From: Heterotrichella gracilis
Taxonomy: Eukaryota > Sar > Xanthophyceae > Tribonematales > Xanthonemataceae
Assembly: GCA_032358255.1 (NCBI GenBank)
Contig: JAULBX010004998.1
Span: 1-64,000 of the forward strand
Length of the DNA: 64,000 bases
Direction of reading: 5' to 3'
The notes below the pieces were generated by a model. It was not told the DNA's origin. It saw only the letters and a program-made list of their open reading frames with translations, and did not search any database. This document shows positions 47,444-59,500 of this stretch, one piece after another. Position 1 is the first letter of the stretch; the number at the start of each line of letters is the position of its first letter. Position numbers and translations under genes: made by a program.

Positions 47444-50041
47444 TGTTGCCACCCAGCCTTCAGTCCTCCTCTGCTATCGTCAGCCCCCCCTTGAACACTG
47501 TACGCCACCAGTTAGCAGAACATCGCAGCTGGATCACTGAGCTTACATTGTGAGGTCAGGTGCAGGCCTGCAGCTGCCCTTCAGGGCTGTGTCGCGCTGG
47601 GTGTGGCCACTGCTCTTATGGGCTATTGTATTTTGAACTTAGTAATCAAACAAAGGGCCATCCTGCAGTGGGCTGGTCTTGTGTGGCTAGTGTTACTGTG
47701 AACGAGTGGAAAGCCCAGCTGAGATCATGCCTTTCTACCACAGGTGCTGGTTGCCTTACAACGAGTATTCTCAGTGTGTCTATTTCACTGCTTTGTATGT
47801 CAGCTTGGGGACACGGTGCAAAGTGGTGTCCGAGGTGGCAGTCGGGGTTCTGGGCACTCGAATACCAATATGTGTCCACCGACTCTTCCTTTCAGCTACA
47901 CCCTGCAAGTTCAGCTTGCAAAGGGGGCACAAGCACCCGGGTCACACCACCAACAACGTGAACCTGGGTTGCTCTCCAGAGTTCTTGTGCTGAGAGGAGG
48001 GTGGTTCGCAGGGCTTCTGCAAGCGCCCATTCGAAAGTCTTCCTTCGTGGCACAAACTTTCGCGCCCTTTTTCAACCTTCTGATTTGCCCCCTCGTTTCA
48101 CCAACCCCGTTTTCTCCCTGATTGGGCTTCAAAGCTGAGTCACCACGCCTGCAACGTGCAGGGCTCACATCTTCCTCGTTTTTCACGTAAATCTGGGAAA
48201 ATTTCTGAAAATAACGAAGTGGTTTGGGGTCATTTCGTCAGGAATAACGAGGATTCCAGGATCCCCGGCACTCCTTTCGTCCCACTGTAACGAACAGGCG
48301 ACCGACGCATTAACCATTTTCGTCAGAATGGTCGCCACTTTGAGGCGTTGAACCGTGCTACAGTGCAATACCATCGACAGTGCATCTAAAAAGTTGCAAA
48401 ACAGCACGTTCGTTCGGGTTCGGGTGGCTAAAATGTGGGCAACTGGGCAGGTGAAACGAACATTTGGGGCTGCGAAACGGCTCATTTCGTCCCCACTGTA
48501 ACAAAAACCATGGGTCCAAATGGACCCTTTTCGTTAACGAAAACGAAGATTTCAAAATAAGATGTAAGCACTGGCAACGTGATTGGCCAATTCGCATGGG
48601 GCTCGGATATATCCTCGTCGGTGCCCGGACGCTCCGGGCCGTTTCTCGCCAAAAGGTCCGAGGACGATCGCTTTTTGGCCGGATGTCGGATGGCGTCAAT
48701 CTTTCGGAGCAGCCGCGAGATATCCAACAATCGAGGCCGCCTGGAAGAAGGTGGCAAAAAGCTGGTGCGCGAAAGATAACGCCGTGTCGGCTGCACCTTC
48801 CCATAACTCCCACAAACTGTGACCTGCAGCCGTGATGTTTGGTGATCCCTACAGCTGCTAGCAACTTAGCCCCATACCGACAGCCGCGTAACCGCTTTAT
48901 TGCGTGGAGCCCCACCCGAGATCGGACGCTGGCCCTGGTGAACCGCGAAGAAGGTATGCAGGAAATCTTTGGCTGCAGCTTGGGGGTGAAAGAACGCGCG
49001 AGGCCTGCTTGCTTTGGGCTGGATGTCTTGGATATATAAGGTTTTTAAGGTTTTCTCCAAAGGTGGACGTCTAGGGCGCACATCGGGTGTGTGTTTTTGC
49101 GCGTAACTTCGGCAGATGGGGGTTCCGTAACTGCAGTCCAGCTGTGTCCAGGACTGTGTGTGGTGGCTATTGGCCCAGATCACCTCGATACGGGTAGTGG
49201 CCAACGGGATCAGCGTTCAAGGGTCCATGTTTTGCAACGAAAGCTGCGTTTCATTCCTTTGTTTTTGCATGCATGCTGACTTGGTGAGTGGGCCGACACG
49301 CCCACACGGCGCTCGATGATGTTCTTGTACACCCCCTCTTGCCGTTGTCTGGAGTTGGGGTGTACTTGTGCTTGCTGGTGTACAATATTGGCTGCTACTT
49401 CTCGGCCAGATCGTGGGTTCTTTCTCCTCGCGAGTGTCGTAGGTGTGGAGGCGCCGCACTGGCGTGCTGGCACTCTGTCCTCCACAGTCACTTTTTTTGC
49501 GTCTCGTGGAAGTGTTTACCAGCACTCCAGGCACGTTACAGGGCCCGGGGTACCTTTGCGAGCTGCAGTTACAACTGCCAGGGCAGCTGTGGCTTCGATT
49601 GGGGTTCCGTTCCTGTTGCCCCCGGCGACCTTTGTGCCGGCGTTAGTACCTTTTTGTCATGGCCCAGATCAGATTTCTTCCGTAACGGGTTTATGTCCTA
49701 AACCACGTCGAACCATCGCGTCCTTGGGTTTGTGCAGTTGCCGAGTTTGTTTCTAAGTGCGTGTTTGCCCTTTTTCGCCTCTCCCATCCAGTTTTTCTCC
49801 TCGTGATTGCGGCACACCTCAACACCCTGCGTGTGGACCCGCCCCTCTGCACATGCTCTGGTTCTTATCGCAAATTGGCCGCCTAAGTCACCTCCTTGAA
49901 GCCAATATGGCTTGCATATATTCTGATCTGTCCCTATGCTTTCCCTACAGATATTTACTGAGGATCAGCGCTTCGGGAGTCTGTCTGATCTGAGGGGTTT
50001 GAAAACGCGGCGTTTATGCCCGTGTGGACTTCGACGGCCGA
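47444..50041. other. Long divergent intergenic region with a CGAA/TTCG-rich island
   Basis: About 2.6 kb between the sugar porter and GATA starts. The part 48180-48560 is dense in TTCG and CGAA and holds two copies of TTTCGTCC(C)CACTGTAAC at about 48276 and 48485. Open frames here (up to 185 codons) show no domains. Base use differs from neighbours, which may mark an unrecognised mobile element or a strong promoter. No terminal inverted repeat was found by eye. Confidence 0.4.
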
Positions 50042-51708
50042 ATGGAGCACTACAACGTGCTGTTGGAACACCACACAATAATCAAGAACCCTGTGAAGGT
50101 GACTGCCGTTGTACAGTTTGCCTTTGTCTGCTGGGTGGCTGTGCCATTCACGGGTGGCCCCAGTTTTTGAACCTTTTGCTTCCATGTGGGCGGCAGTTTC
50201 AAAGTCCCTTTTGCTGCAGATTGCGCGAGAGGCTCCAATGAAAACTCCCAGCACTGGCCCCAAGTGCTGCGCACAGTGTGGCACCACACGCACGCCTCAG
50301 TGGAGGGAGGGCCCACTGGGTCCAAAGACCCTGTGCAATGCATGTGGGGTCAAGCGCGTCCGGCAGATGCGCAGTGTGCAGGAGGGCAAGCGCCGCTCAC
50401 CAGCCACACCCAAAGCCACACCTCCTTTGCCTGTCAAACAGGTGTGTGTGCCCCTCAGCCAGCTTGTCTCATTTGCATATGGTCTCCACACATATGTACC
50501 CACTACTAGTTGGTTTGACGGGTGTGTGTTGTGAGTGTGTGTGCACAAAAACTGAGTTTGCGGTTTGCGTTACAGCAGATCTCGTCAGAGCCAGAGCAGT
50601 CCATTTCAGTACCGGAGGCGCCAACGCCAAAGGCGTACGAGGGCTCGGCTGTCAAACGGCCCATGCGGAAAGCAGCAGCCAAGGCAGCGGTGCGGACAGC
50701 TGAGTTTGCGACAACGGGGGACTGGCCACACGATGACGAGCAGAGCGAGACAGGCCTGAGGGACTCAGACTCCAGCACAGACTCGGTGAGTACTGTGGCT
50801 GTTCATATCTGCAGTGTCACCTATGGGAGTCCTCTATTGAGAGGCTGGTTCAACCGTTCTAAAAGTGTGTTTTGGCTGAGATTTGAATATGCTTGCCCCG
50901 CTTTGCTGCAGGGTGCTAGCCATCCCAGTTCAGACATGGCTGAGGAGATCAACTGGGCACCACAGCTCCCCTTCCAAGACGTGCTGGCCCACCCAGCAGA
51001 GCAGGGCATCGACGAGGCCTCCATCGCTGCACTTAATTTGCTGTCCATATCCTGCCGGAACCTGGCCCTGAAGCGGGCCGACACAATGGCAGCCCTCCCC
51101 ATGCTGCACACAGACACTCAGGCAGCCAGCAATTTTGACTTCCGTCAGATGTCAGCCAGCACTCTGTCAGCCATTGCCAACTCTGCCCTGAAGAGTCAGA
51201 CCCATGAGCAGGACAAGTTGGTTGGCAGGCTGGCTGAGGTGCTGAAGAGCATGCCAAAGCCAAAGCTGTCGCAGCTGTCAAAGATCAAGGCTGTGTTGGA
51301 CTCGAGCATCAAGGAGGCCTCGGCGGCAGACGCTGCTGTTGCATCGTATGCCAAGGTGCTATCCCAAGCAGCTATCCATGCGTCGTCTGCTATCCAGGTG
51401 ATTTTTTAGGGAATTTTTCAGGTTGAATGTCTGCTGCTATGCATGATTTGCTTGCTGATTGGCTGTCCATTTGCTGTGCCTGGGCTGGTCAGGCAGGATT
51501 TTGACTTGTTGTGCTGAAGGTTTTGGCTGTATTTTTGCAGGTGCTGGCAATGAAGCAAGCAATAGCCATCAAGGCTCGCTCGTCAGCATACTCAGCAGCC
51601 GTGGAGCTGCACCAGTTCATGACGGAGGTTGGTGCCGAGTATGGGATCCCCGCAAGGTCCTTCAAGAAACGCAAGTCTGCCCTCCCCCCTTCGGCCAGTA
51701 GCCAGTAA
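50042..51708 (+). CDS. GATA-type zinc-finger protein with long helical C-terminus
   Basis: Five exons (50042-50098, 50220-50441, 50576-50785, 50912-51397, 51541-51708), every junction in phase 0, total 1143 nt, 380 residues. Residues 32-60 form one plant-type GATA finger, C-x2-C-x18-C-x2-[21 protein letters not shown] then [13 protein letters not shown], with a basic tail for the DNA minor groove. An acidic/Ser linker follows ([15 protein letters not shown]). The rest (about 220 residues) is Ala- and Leu-rich helix, for example [17 protein letters not shown] and [17 protein letters not shown], ending in a basic [11 protein letters not shown] possible nuclear signal. In plants such factors control light- and nitrogen-responsive genes. 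The start is the first ATG in the frame-consistent exon; an upstream exon is possible because the frame stays open before it. Confidence 0.85.
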
Positions 51709-53708
51709 TCATTCGCAGCATATGGATGGTACCTTACAACGGTTCCCTTCCAACTAACAAAAGCAGCTCTGATCCGGTGCATCTCTTCCTTTGGCTATGA
51801 ACTTTATTGTTGGAGCTCGACATGGGATGCAGCTGACGCGGCTGCTTTGTAGTTGGAAGCCCAACGCACGCCAGTGAGTCAGTAGACCGCCCAGCCTTCG
51901 CCCAGCCCTTGCCTCTGCCACAATAACACCTAGTGGCCAACGTACAGCCAAATTACGGTTGCAGGCCGAGTATTTTGTGCGTGCGAGTTGGGCTTCATTA
52001 GTCTGTACCATGTTTTTCAGCTGGGCCAGTCAGGTTTCATGCCTACAGCTTACAGCACTGCAGTTTAGGATTAGTTTGTAGTCATGGCGCAGTCGTGTAC
52101 ATGTTTGCCTGTTAGAGTCAACTCTGCGATTTCAGAGTTTATTACTTAGCACGCAAACTGCTCCACCATGCCGAGCACTGAGTTATTTAGTATACCATTG
52201 GGACATAGGGCTGCATTGTTGTACCCCAGCACTGTGTTTTTGTGCTGGGGGCTGGTTTTGCTGCTTTTTTCAGCGCAGACAGTTCACACCCCTTCCCCTA
52301 CTCAGTTTTTCCGTTGTACACTAACAAACCTTGTCGCCTGCTTCTGGTGCAACAAATACGTTGCACAGAAGCAGCAGTTTTCGATGGTTTGTTTCTCGCC
52401 ATCACAAGTTTGGAAGCCTTATGCCCATAGTTGGTTGACAGCCTGTGCCCAAGTTAGGTGCACATCTTCTCAACAGCTTGTTCCAACGAACCCCGAGGAC
52501 CTTTACCCTTGTGCCAGGAATTACCTGGTTTTTGCCACTGTTGGAGCGAGTTGAATTTCTCAGCTGCCTGATATGCAGTAGGTTCTTTTGGTGCAGTACT
52601 GCATCACCTCTTCTCTTGAACTGAATCCCTTTATTTCCCTTGCCGTGTTACTCAATTTTTGTGTTGGCCCTGTCACGTTTTAGTGGCAGTGCCAAAGTTG
52701 ACCCACGCCCAGTTTTGTGTCGTGAATTTGCCTCGGGTGGTGCGGTTGACAGGTAGCGCGGCTGAGGCAATACTGAGTGCGTTACAGCCATGTTGCTGTG
52801 TGGTCCAGGGACTGCTCGAGTTGGTTTGTCCCAGCTTGTTTTTCGGGGTCTCAGCGAGACTAGCTAGCCACACCCCTTGCCAACCCCCCTACTTGACTGA
52901 GAGTACAGTGTTCCACGTGTTCTTGGCTTGGCAATAAAAGCATTATGTATAGTATGGTTGCCTTTTGGACGACCCAGGGTGCGCCGCTTTGCGCGTATGC
53001 CCTGCAACAGTTGTTTATCTGGACAACGGGAGGGGACTGTTTTGTTTCACTTAGACTAGTAGGTATTAGCTACGAGTTGCTTTCATGCTGCGCCAAATAG
53101 ATATATTTGTTTTTCTTCAGTCCCCTCACACAGGGTGCCATGGTTGCAAGGTTTAGGGCTCCACTTACTGGCTTTGTCACCGCAAGTTCTGCGGGCGTTT
53201 ACGGCACTGTCTCAAGTGCAACCAGACATCAGGGCATGGCTGAGAGGTAACCTCATGGCTGAGAGGTAACCACAAGTGTTCTAGCTATGCGTGACCTAAT
53301 TTAGAGCAACTCTTAATCAGGCTTCCAAAAAATACTTTGTAATTATGTAACACATGACATGCCTGGCAATTTACTCCCAAGTCCAGCTGAGTCCAGCAAC
53401 TGCTGCTCGGTGGTTGCCAAAGTGTTCTCGAGTATGTCACCCTTGCACAGCAACCACAAGAAACGTTTCTTGGCTCAGCCGTCACATCTTTCAGCGAACC
53501 CAGGCCATGGGCCAAAGGGGAGGGGGGGGGCGTCACAGAATGCCCACACTGTCAAAGAGTATGTTGCGGCATGCCCACTAGTGTGGGGGAGTGCTACAGA
53601 CAGACAACGCTGACAAGTTATTACCCCCTTGCAAGTGTCCAGTGGCAGTGAATTGCGCAATGCGCCCATAAATTTCAGGGGCAGTATGGACAGCGAGCGG
53701 TTGCTGGT
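51709..53708. other. Convergent 2-kb region between the GATA gene and ACLA
   Basis: T-rich on the plus strand with no supported gene. A 128-codon open frame at 52168-52554 was rejected. Long untranslated regions or an unrecognised non-coding transcript could lie here. Confidence 0.45.
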
Positions 53709-55452
53709 TTACTCAGATTGCTTGACATAATCAATAGCCAGCTTGCAGATCCCGGTCATGCTGGTCTCTGGCCCATATACCTCGATCGGTATCCCAATCT
53801 CCGCACCCAAAGACCTCATCATAGCAAGGCCGGTTTGGTAGTTGGGGCCTCCCCTCCGCACATATATATGCATTTTTGCAGCTTTAATGGCCTCCGCCTT
53901 TTCCCGCAATGCCTGGATGATGCCCTTGAAGGTTGCTGCCACGTCAGTGAAGTTGGCTATGCCACCACCAATCAGCAGTGCCCTGCCCCGGCCATCTGGG
54001 TTGGCTGTGGCGCAGTCCAGCAGAGTCCTTGCAAACAAGTATGTCTCCTGCGACAGCCAGGCAGGGAGCTTTCAGTGCAGGGTTCACCTCACTGCTCACA
54101 GATGCTGGTTGCATATTGCAGCTCAAAGGTGTTGCTCTCAGGTGTTGCTTACACACAGGTGTTGCTCACAGGGTTGCAGCTCATTCCTAGCAGCTGCAGG
54201 TTGAACAAGGGCAGTGAGGAGCAGCAGACACTCCAGGAGAAGGTCCTTACCTGCGTGTTAGGCCCCCCACTGTACTCAGCATAGTTGCCCAGCTCAGCGG
54301 CATACCCCAGGTCACCCACGGTGTCCGCATAGATGACACTGGCGCCCCCTCCAGCCACCATGGTCCAGATGCGGCCCTTGGGGTTCAGGATTGACAGCTT
54401 CAGCGAAGCCCCTGTCTGCTCATCCAGGTCCTTGACGTACTTCTCTGCTGAGCTCAAGTTCCTGCCAAAGGGCAGTGGGAACTCGATGTCGCCCCACTTC
54501 TTGGCGGTCCGGAAGGTTGCTGTGTCGTCCAGCTCTCCCCGCATGTCCAAGGGGAAAGGGAACCCATTGGAGTCCAGCGTGAAGGGGTTCATCTCCATCA
54601 GGCTGAAGTCCAGGTCTATGAAAACCTGTGATGGGGGAGGTTGGCTTGCTGCAAGTAGATTGGATGCACGGCTGGTGGTTCCCTTGTGCACAGCCCTTTA
54701 AAAGCGTTTGTAACAACCCTTTACATTGTTCGTAACAAAGCCCAACACAGCACGACAAGTGCAACAGGAGTGCATCCCTGCAAGGCCTCGCATACGGCAT
54801 GTGCTGCCTGCAATGCGCATGCAGACCGTGGGTGCATGTTTTCGACACCCAACCCCCAACTAGAGTTAAACTCCAGCAGTGTACCACGCACCTCAAAGGC
54901 AGCGGAGATGAATTTCTCCATGGGCGTCCGAAGCTCAAGCGGCAGCGTGGAGATCAGCGGGGCAAGGGTGTCGCTTGAAACTGGGGCCAGAGTGGGCACT
55001 GCGATGGCCTTCACCTTGTCCCAGTTCTCCTCGATATCCACGCCGCCAAACTCCGAAAAGCTGATGTCGTAGCCCTCGCTGTTGGTCTGGATGGACAGGT
55101 AGAACTCCTGGTCGTGTGGCACGAAGGGCTCGATGATGAAGGTGTTGACGGGCCCTGCCACTCCACCAATCTCCACCACCTTGTTCATCCGAGCTGTGAT
55201 AAACTGCTCTACCTGGTTGAAGTCCAGGTTCAGACCCACCAGATCATGCTTGCCACGCTTCCCGAAGAGCATGTCAGGCTTGACCACCAGCTTGGTGGAG
55301 TTGAGCCAGGCGTTGGCATCCAGGAGCTCGGTGAAGTTGGTGCTTTCCTTGACTTGGGCGACGTTGAGCGGCAGCTGCAGCCCCACCAGGCGAAGGATGT
55401 GAGCCTTGAGCAGCCTTTTCGAGTCATACTCTCTGATCTTCTTCTTCGCCAT
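53709..55452 (-). CDS. ACLA: ATP-citrate lyase subunit A (ATP-grasp/CoA-ligase half)
   Basis: Three exons: 55452-54892, 54625-54251, 54047-53709. Total 1275 nt, 424 residues, close to plant ACLA. The start gives [19 protein letters not shown]; then [20 protein letters not shown] (ATP-grasp nucleotide loop), [52 protein letters not shown], and the CoA-ligase part [51 protein letters not shown] and [14 protein letters not shown], ending DYVKQSE. With subunit B it makes the cytosolic complex that splits citrate, using ATP and CoA, into acetyl-CoA and oxaloacetate, feeding sterol and fatty-acid elongation. Fungi and animals fuse the halves; the split form fits a green plant or alga. Its introns show no echo exons. 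Confidence 0.95.
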
Positions 55453-56595
55453 TGTGCCTCAGACTGTAGAGCACTGACTAGGACTTATGCATGCATGTAC
55501 CAAGAGAGCCCCTTGCAATAGGTCACAAGCACAGGGTACGAGAGGTCCACTGCCTCCAGAAACGTCCGATTTAGCTTTAAAAATAGGGCGTGGCTACAGA
55601 AGGTATGCTGTATAGGTGTACCAGCCAGTTCTGCTCCTGTATTGGCAAGGGGAGGATACCCAAAAAAGCACCCTAGCTGCCACCTTGCAAGATCATGCCG
55701 AGGCAGCAGATCTGGAGCCTCTATCTGTCCACAAGCACTGCTATATGGGTCAACCACCCAGTTTGGTGCCAACCCTGGGAGGTTTGACACAGGGCCAAAT
55801 CATTTGCCCAAGCAAACTGCTGTGGGTACTTTTGTGCCGCTCACCCAACCCCCACAGGGAAGAGCATGGTCACATATTTTTGTTACAAGTATGCATTCAG
55901 TAGAGATGCAACAACTGTTCCAGATTTTACAGTGTAGCTCAGCCCCAGGTTGCAGCGTGCTGCAATCGTGGCAGCGCTGTTGCCAACCCCGCACCACCAT
56001 GCAAACTCCTACCATATGTAATTGCACAGCGCAGCGAGCCTAAGCAAAATGATGTCCTAACACTCCTACTGTAAGTGAAAATTGCTGAGCGCAAACCAAA
56101 AAAAAGCCCAGTTGGCACGCTCTGCGCAGCACGCTCTGCAAATGCCATGCACTGCGAAAGTGACTTGGCTGCTCAATATACTTAAGTGCAGTTCGCGTGC
56201 AGGGTGCCTAAATACTGCTCCCAGTGTTGAAACACGCAACCTCGTCCCATCAATCCAACACCCTCACTACTGAGGCAGGAACCACAACTGCATCAATCAA
56301 GCTGGGCAAACCCTCAGCTTGCTGCCACCGCTCTCTATGTAAATCCGTTCCACTGCAAATCCACAGCAATGGCTGACTACTGCGGCACCCAGCAGATGGA
56401 AAACCCAGGAGGCACAGGACTAAACAGGGGATGTGCAGGTTGTCGAGGGGGAAGAGGAAAGCCCATAGAGCATGGAAAACACAGGGCACATCTGCAAGTC
56501 ATCCATCACCGGCAGCGATACTTGCCACTACACCCCAATACACCACATCGCCCTGCCCCACTGCCGCCCCTCCATTCCACGCTCAATGATGGAAT
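55453..56595. other. Intergenic between ACLA and AGPL (both minus)
   Basis: Contains the ACLA promoter and AGPL 3' flank. No coding signal. One ATGCATGCATG run lies right at the ACLA 5' side (about 55487). Confidence 0.45.
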
Positions 56596-59500
56596 CTACA
56601 TCACGGTGCCATCGGCAATCTCGGCGTTGCGCAGCACCGTCACGATCCCCGAGCGGATGTAGAAGCCCTCGTCCTCGCGGTTGGCCTCGTCGATGCCCTC
56701 CTTGTTCACGATGGTGCAGTTCTTGCCGATGCGCGCGTTCTTGTCCACAATCACGTTCTGGATGAGGGAGTTGGCGCCAATGCCGATGGGCACCCGGCCG
56801 GCGGCAAACAGCGTCGCCCGCTGGTCGTCGCTCTCGTAGTAGTCGGCCCCCATGATCATGGTGTCCTGCGCGGGGATGCAAGTAATTAGTGATTATAATG
56901 GTCATGGTGCCCTGCCCGGGATGCATGCGTCAGCTCGTGTGCGCACTGGCCATGGTACAGCAGGTGGCGGGTCGCATTCAATTTGCCACCTAGCCATGAT
57001 CAGGAAATTATCACCCTGATCAGCAATCTCACTGAACAGCGTGAATTTTACCACTAGACGCCTGGTTCATATGCATGCACCAGTACTGTCACCTCCAATC
57101 CGGCGTTTCAGCGGTGCACTTGTTTGCACCGAGAAACCGTCGCCTGGCAAGAACCCAATGCGGCCTGCTGATTGAAATTGTGCCCTGTGTAAATTAACCC
57201 CACGGTATATGCACTTACCCGACCTTATGATGCACTATAATGCCATATTTTGCATGATGCCGTCACCCATGCCGCAGACGTACCCGATTGGGCTTGTGGG
57301 TTTACTCCATGGTATATCTCCCACCATAGACGCACAATAATGACCCATTTCTGGCATCAAAGCACACGTACCCTGATTGTGCAGCCGCTGCCGATGCGCG
57401 ACCTGAGGCCGATGATGGCATTCTCCACTGTGCACGACTCCAGGAAGGCCCCGTGGCTGATGATGGCATCGGTGATCTTGCTGTCCACGATCTTGGCAGG
57501 GGGCAGGAAGCGGGGGGAGGTGTAGATGGGGGTGGCGGGGTCGTAAAACTGGAAGCGGGGTGGCTGCAGCAGGCAGGAAAACGCAGCGTGGTCAGGTTTC
57601 ACTGCTGTCCTAGCTTTTCATATGCATGCTGGTGCATGGTACCTAGTCATTTGTGCTGTGGTAGCTGTGCTCACACAGAGAGTTATGTGCACTGCTCCAA
57701 AAACATTACATAGACATTGCTAGTGGTCACCAACCATGAGATTTCCAGCTGATTTCCATGCACATTCAAGGTTGGATCGCAAGACAAGGAGGCATCTGCC
57801 AGGTGACCACGCGCAGTCCCTGCTGTAATAGCGCCAGGTAATCCTAAACCCTAAACACCCTACACCCTAAACCCCTACAACAGTACCTGCTGTGTGAGCG
57901 CCAGGTTTGCCTCGAAGAATGACTTGATGGTCCCAATGTCCTCCCAGTAGTCGTTGAACAGGTAGCCCATCACCCTGCAGCAAGCAAAAAATAGCCATCA
58001 GATCAACAGCCAGATTGGAGATTAAATGGCGGGGCTGAAGTACGGAAGTAGCACGCACACGCATCCGATACATGGATGGTCATTGTGTCAAACTGGTTAG
58101 GACAACCATGGAGCTGAGGTTGTAGATGACAGGAGGTGATTCGGTCCATGTGGCATTGATACATAGCAGACGCAAACCAAGCAATTTCACTGCTAGTACT
58201 TGTGATGCACAATATACTCCCCTGCACAGCCTGCTCAAGAGACCGCAGGCATGCAAATGCATCCAGCGCCTTGCAATTGAGTGACCCAGCATGCGGGTTG
58301 CAGCTGCGCGCTCTGGCCCCGCAATTGAGTGAGGCACAGCATGATTATTAGCGTACTTGTGGTTCTCTGCCGCCAGTGGGATGATTTCCCCTCCAAAGTC
58401 GTTTGCGTCTGGGTATGTGTCCTTCAGCAGCTCCACCAGCAGCGACTTCTTGAACACGTAGATGCCCATGGAGGCGATGAAGGGCTTGGTCTCAGCCTCC
58501 TCGGCGGACAGGCCTGGAGCAAGGTGTAGGGTTTAAAATGCATGCCTGGATTAGGGTCTACGGTTAAGGGTGGCGGCGATGAAGGGCTTGGTCTCAACTC
58601 CTCGACGGGCAGGCCTGGAGTAGGGTGTAGGGTTTAGGATGCAGTCTTGGAGTAGGGTGTAGGGTGCAGGAGTAGGACTCAACCTTGGCGCCAAGATCGC
58701 ACACCCCAGGGTTCATTTTTGGATTTTTGTGTTTGTACTTGGACTGCTTGGCACCACATGTACAACATATACTGCTAATTTTGGCTGTTTTGCTGTTCTG
58801 CATGAAACCAACCGTGGGTGCTGATTTGACACAGGAGGTAGCCGTTGGCAAGGCGCATTCACGCACGCAACTTGTTTGATGTGGCCATAGGCACAGCGGT
58901 GCATGCCAGAGCAATTGGCTGACATGACGGTTGGGCCACGACGGTTGGGCCATCCAAACATATACATGACTCATGTAACATGAACTATGAAGTATGGCCC
59001 ATGAAACTGCTTGTTGCGTAAAATGTACTCTGCATTAAAAGTTTAGGATAGAACTGCCTGGGCCGATCATGCGTGGCTGTCAGCTGACCTGCTTGTGTTG
59101 CTATCTAACCAAATGCCTTACCCAGGATTGTTGTGTCCACCTTCATGGCCTCCAGTGCATCACCCTTGGGCTTCTCAGCAAAGTCCTGCAGAACGAATGG
59201 GTTAAGGTTTCTCAGCAAATGTCGTGCAGACTAAATGCGATCCATGGTAAGGCGCCGTTCTCATACACATCTTCGAGTGCAAAAACATGCACACCAGCAG
59301 CTTAGCCAGCGTCTCCTTGAGCGCACACAGCAGCCCAGCAACAGCAGCAGGATGCCCAGTGCTCTGCAGGATTAGGATTTCAGATACAGATTTTAGGGTA
59401 CTATAAACGTCGGTTGCTGCCACAGCAGGCGAACACCTTGATGCGGCCCTCGCCGTCGATCTTCATCAGCCCGAAGTCCGACGCGCGCTCAAAGTCCACT

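Noticed and set aside
48358-48915. 185-codon minus-strand open frame
   Set aside because: Low-complexity Arg/Ser/Cys composition and overlapping open frames on other strands point to chance in CG-rich DNA.
52168-52554. 128-codon open frame as a membrane protein
   Set aside because: Hydrophobic only because the region is T-rich; no family likeness, no splice partner, and it lies in a convergent 3' region.
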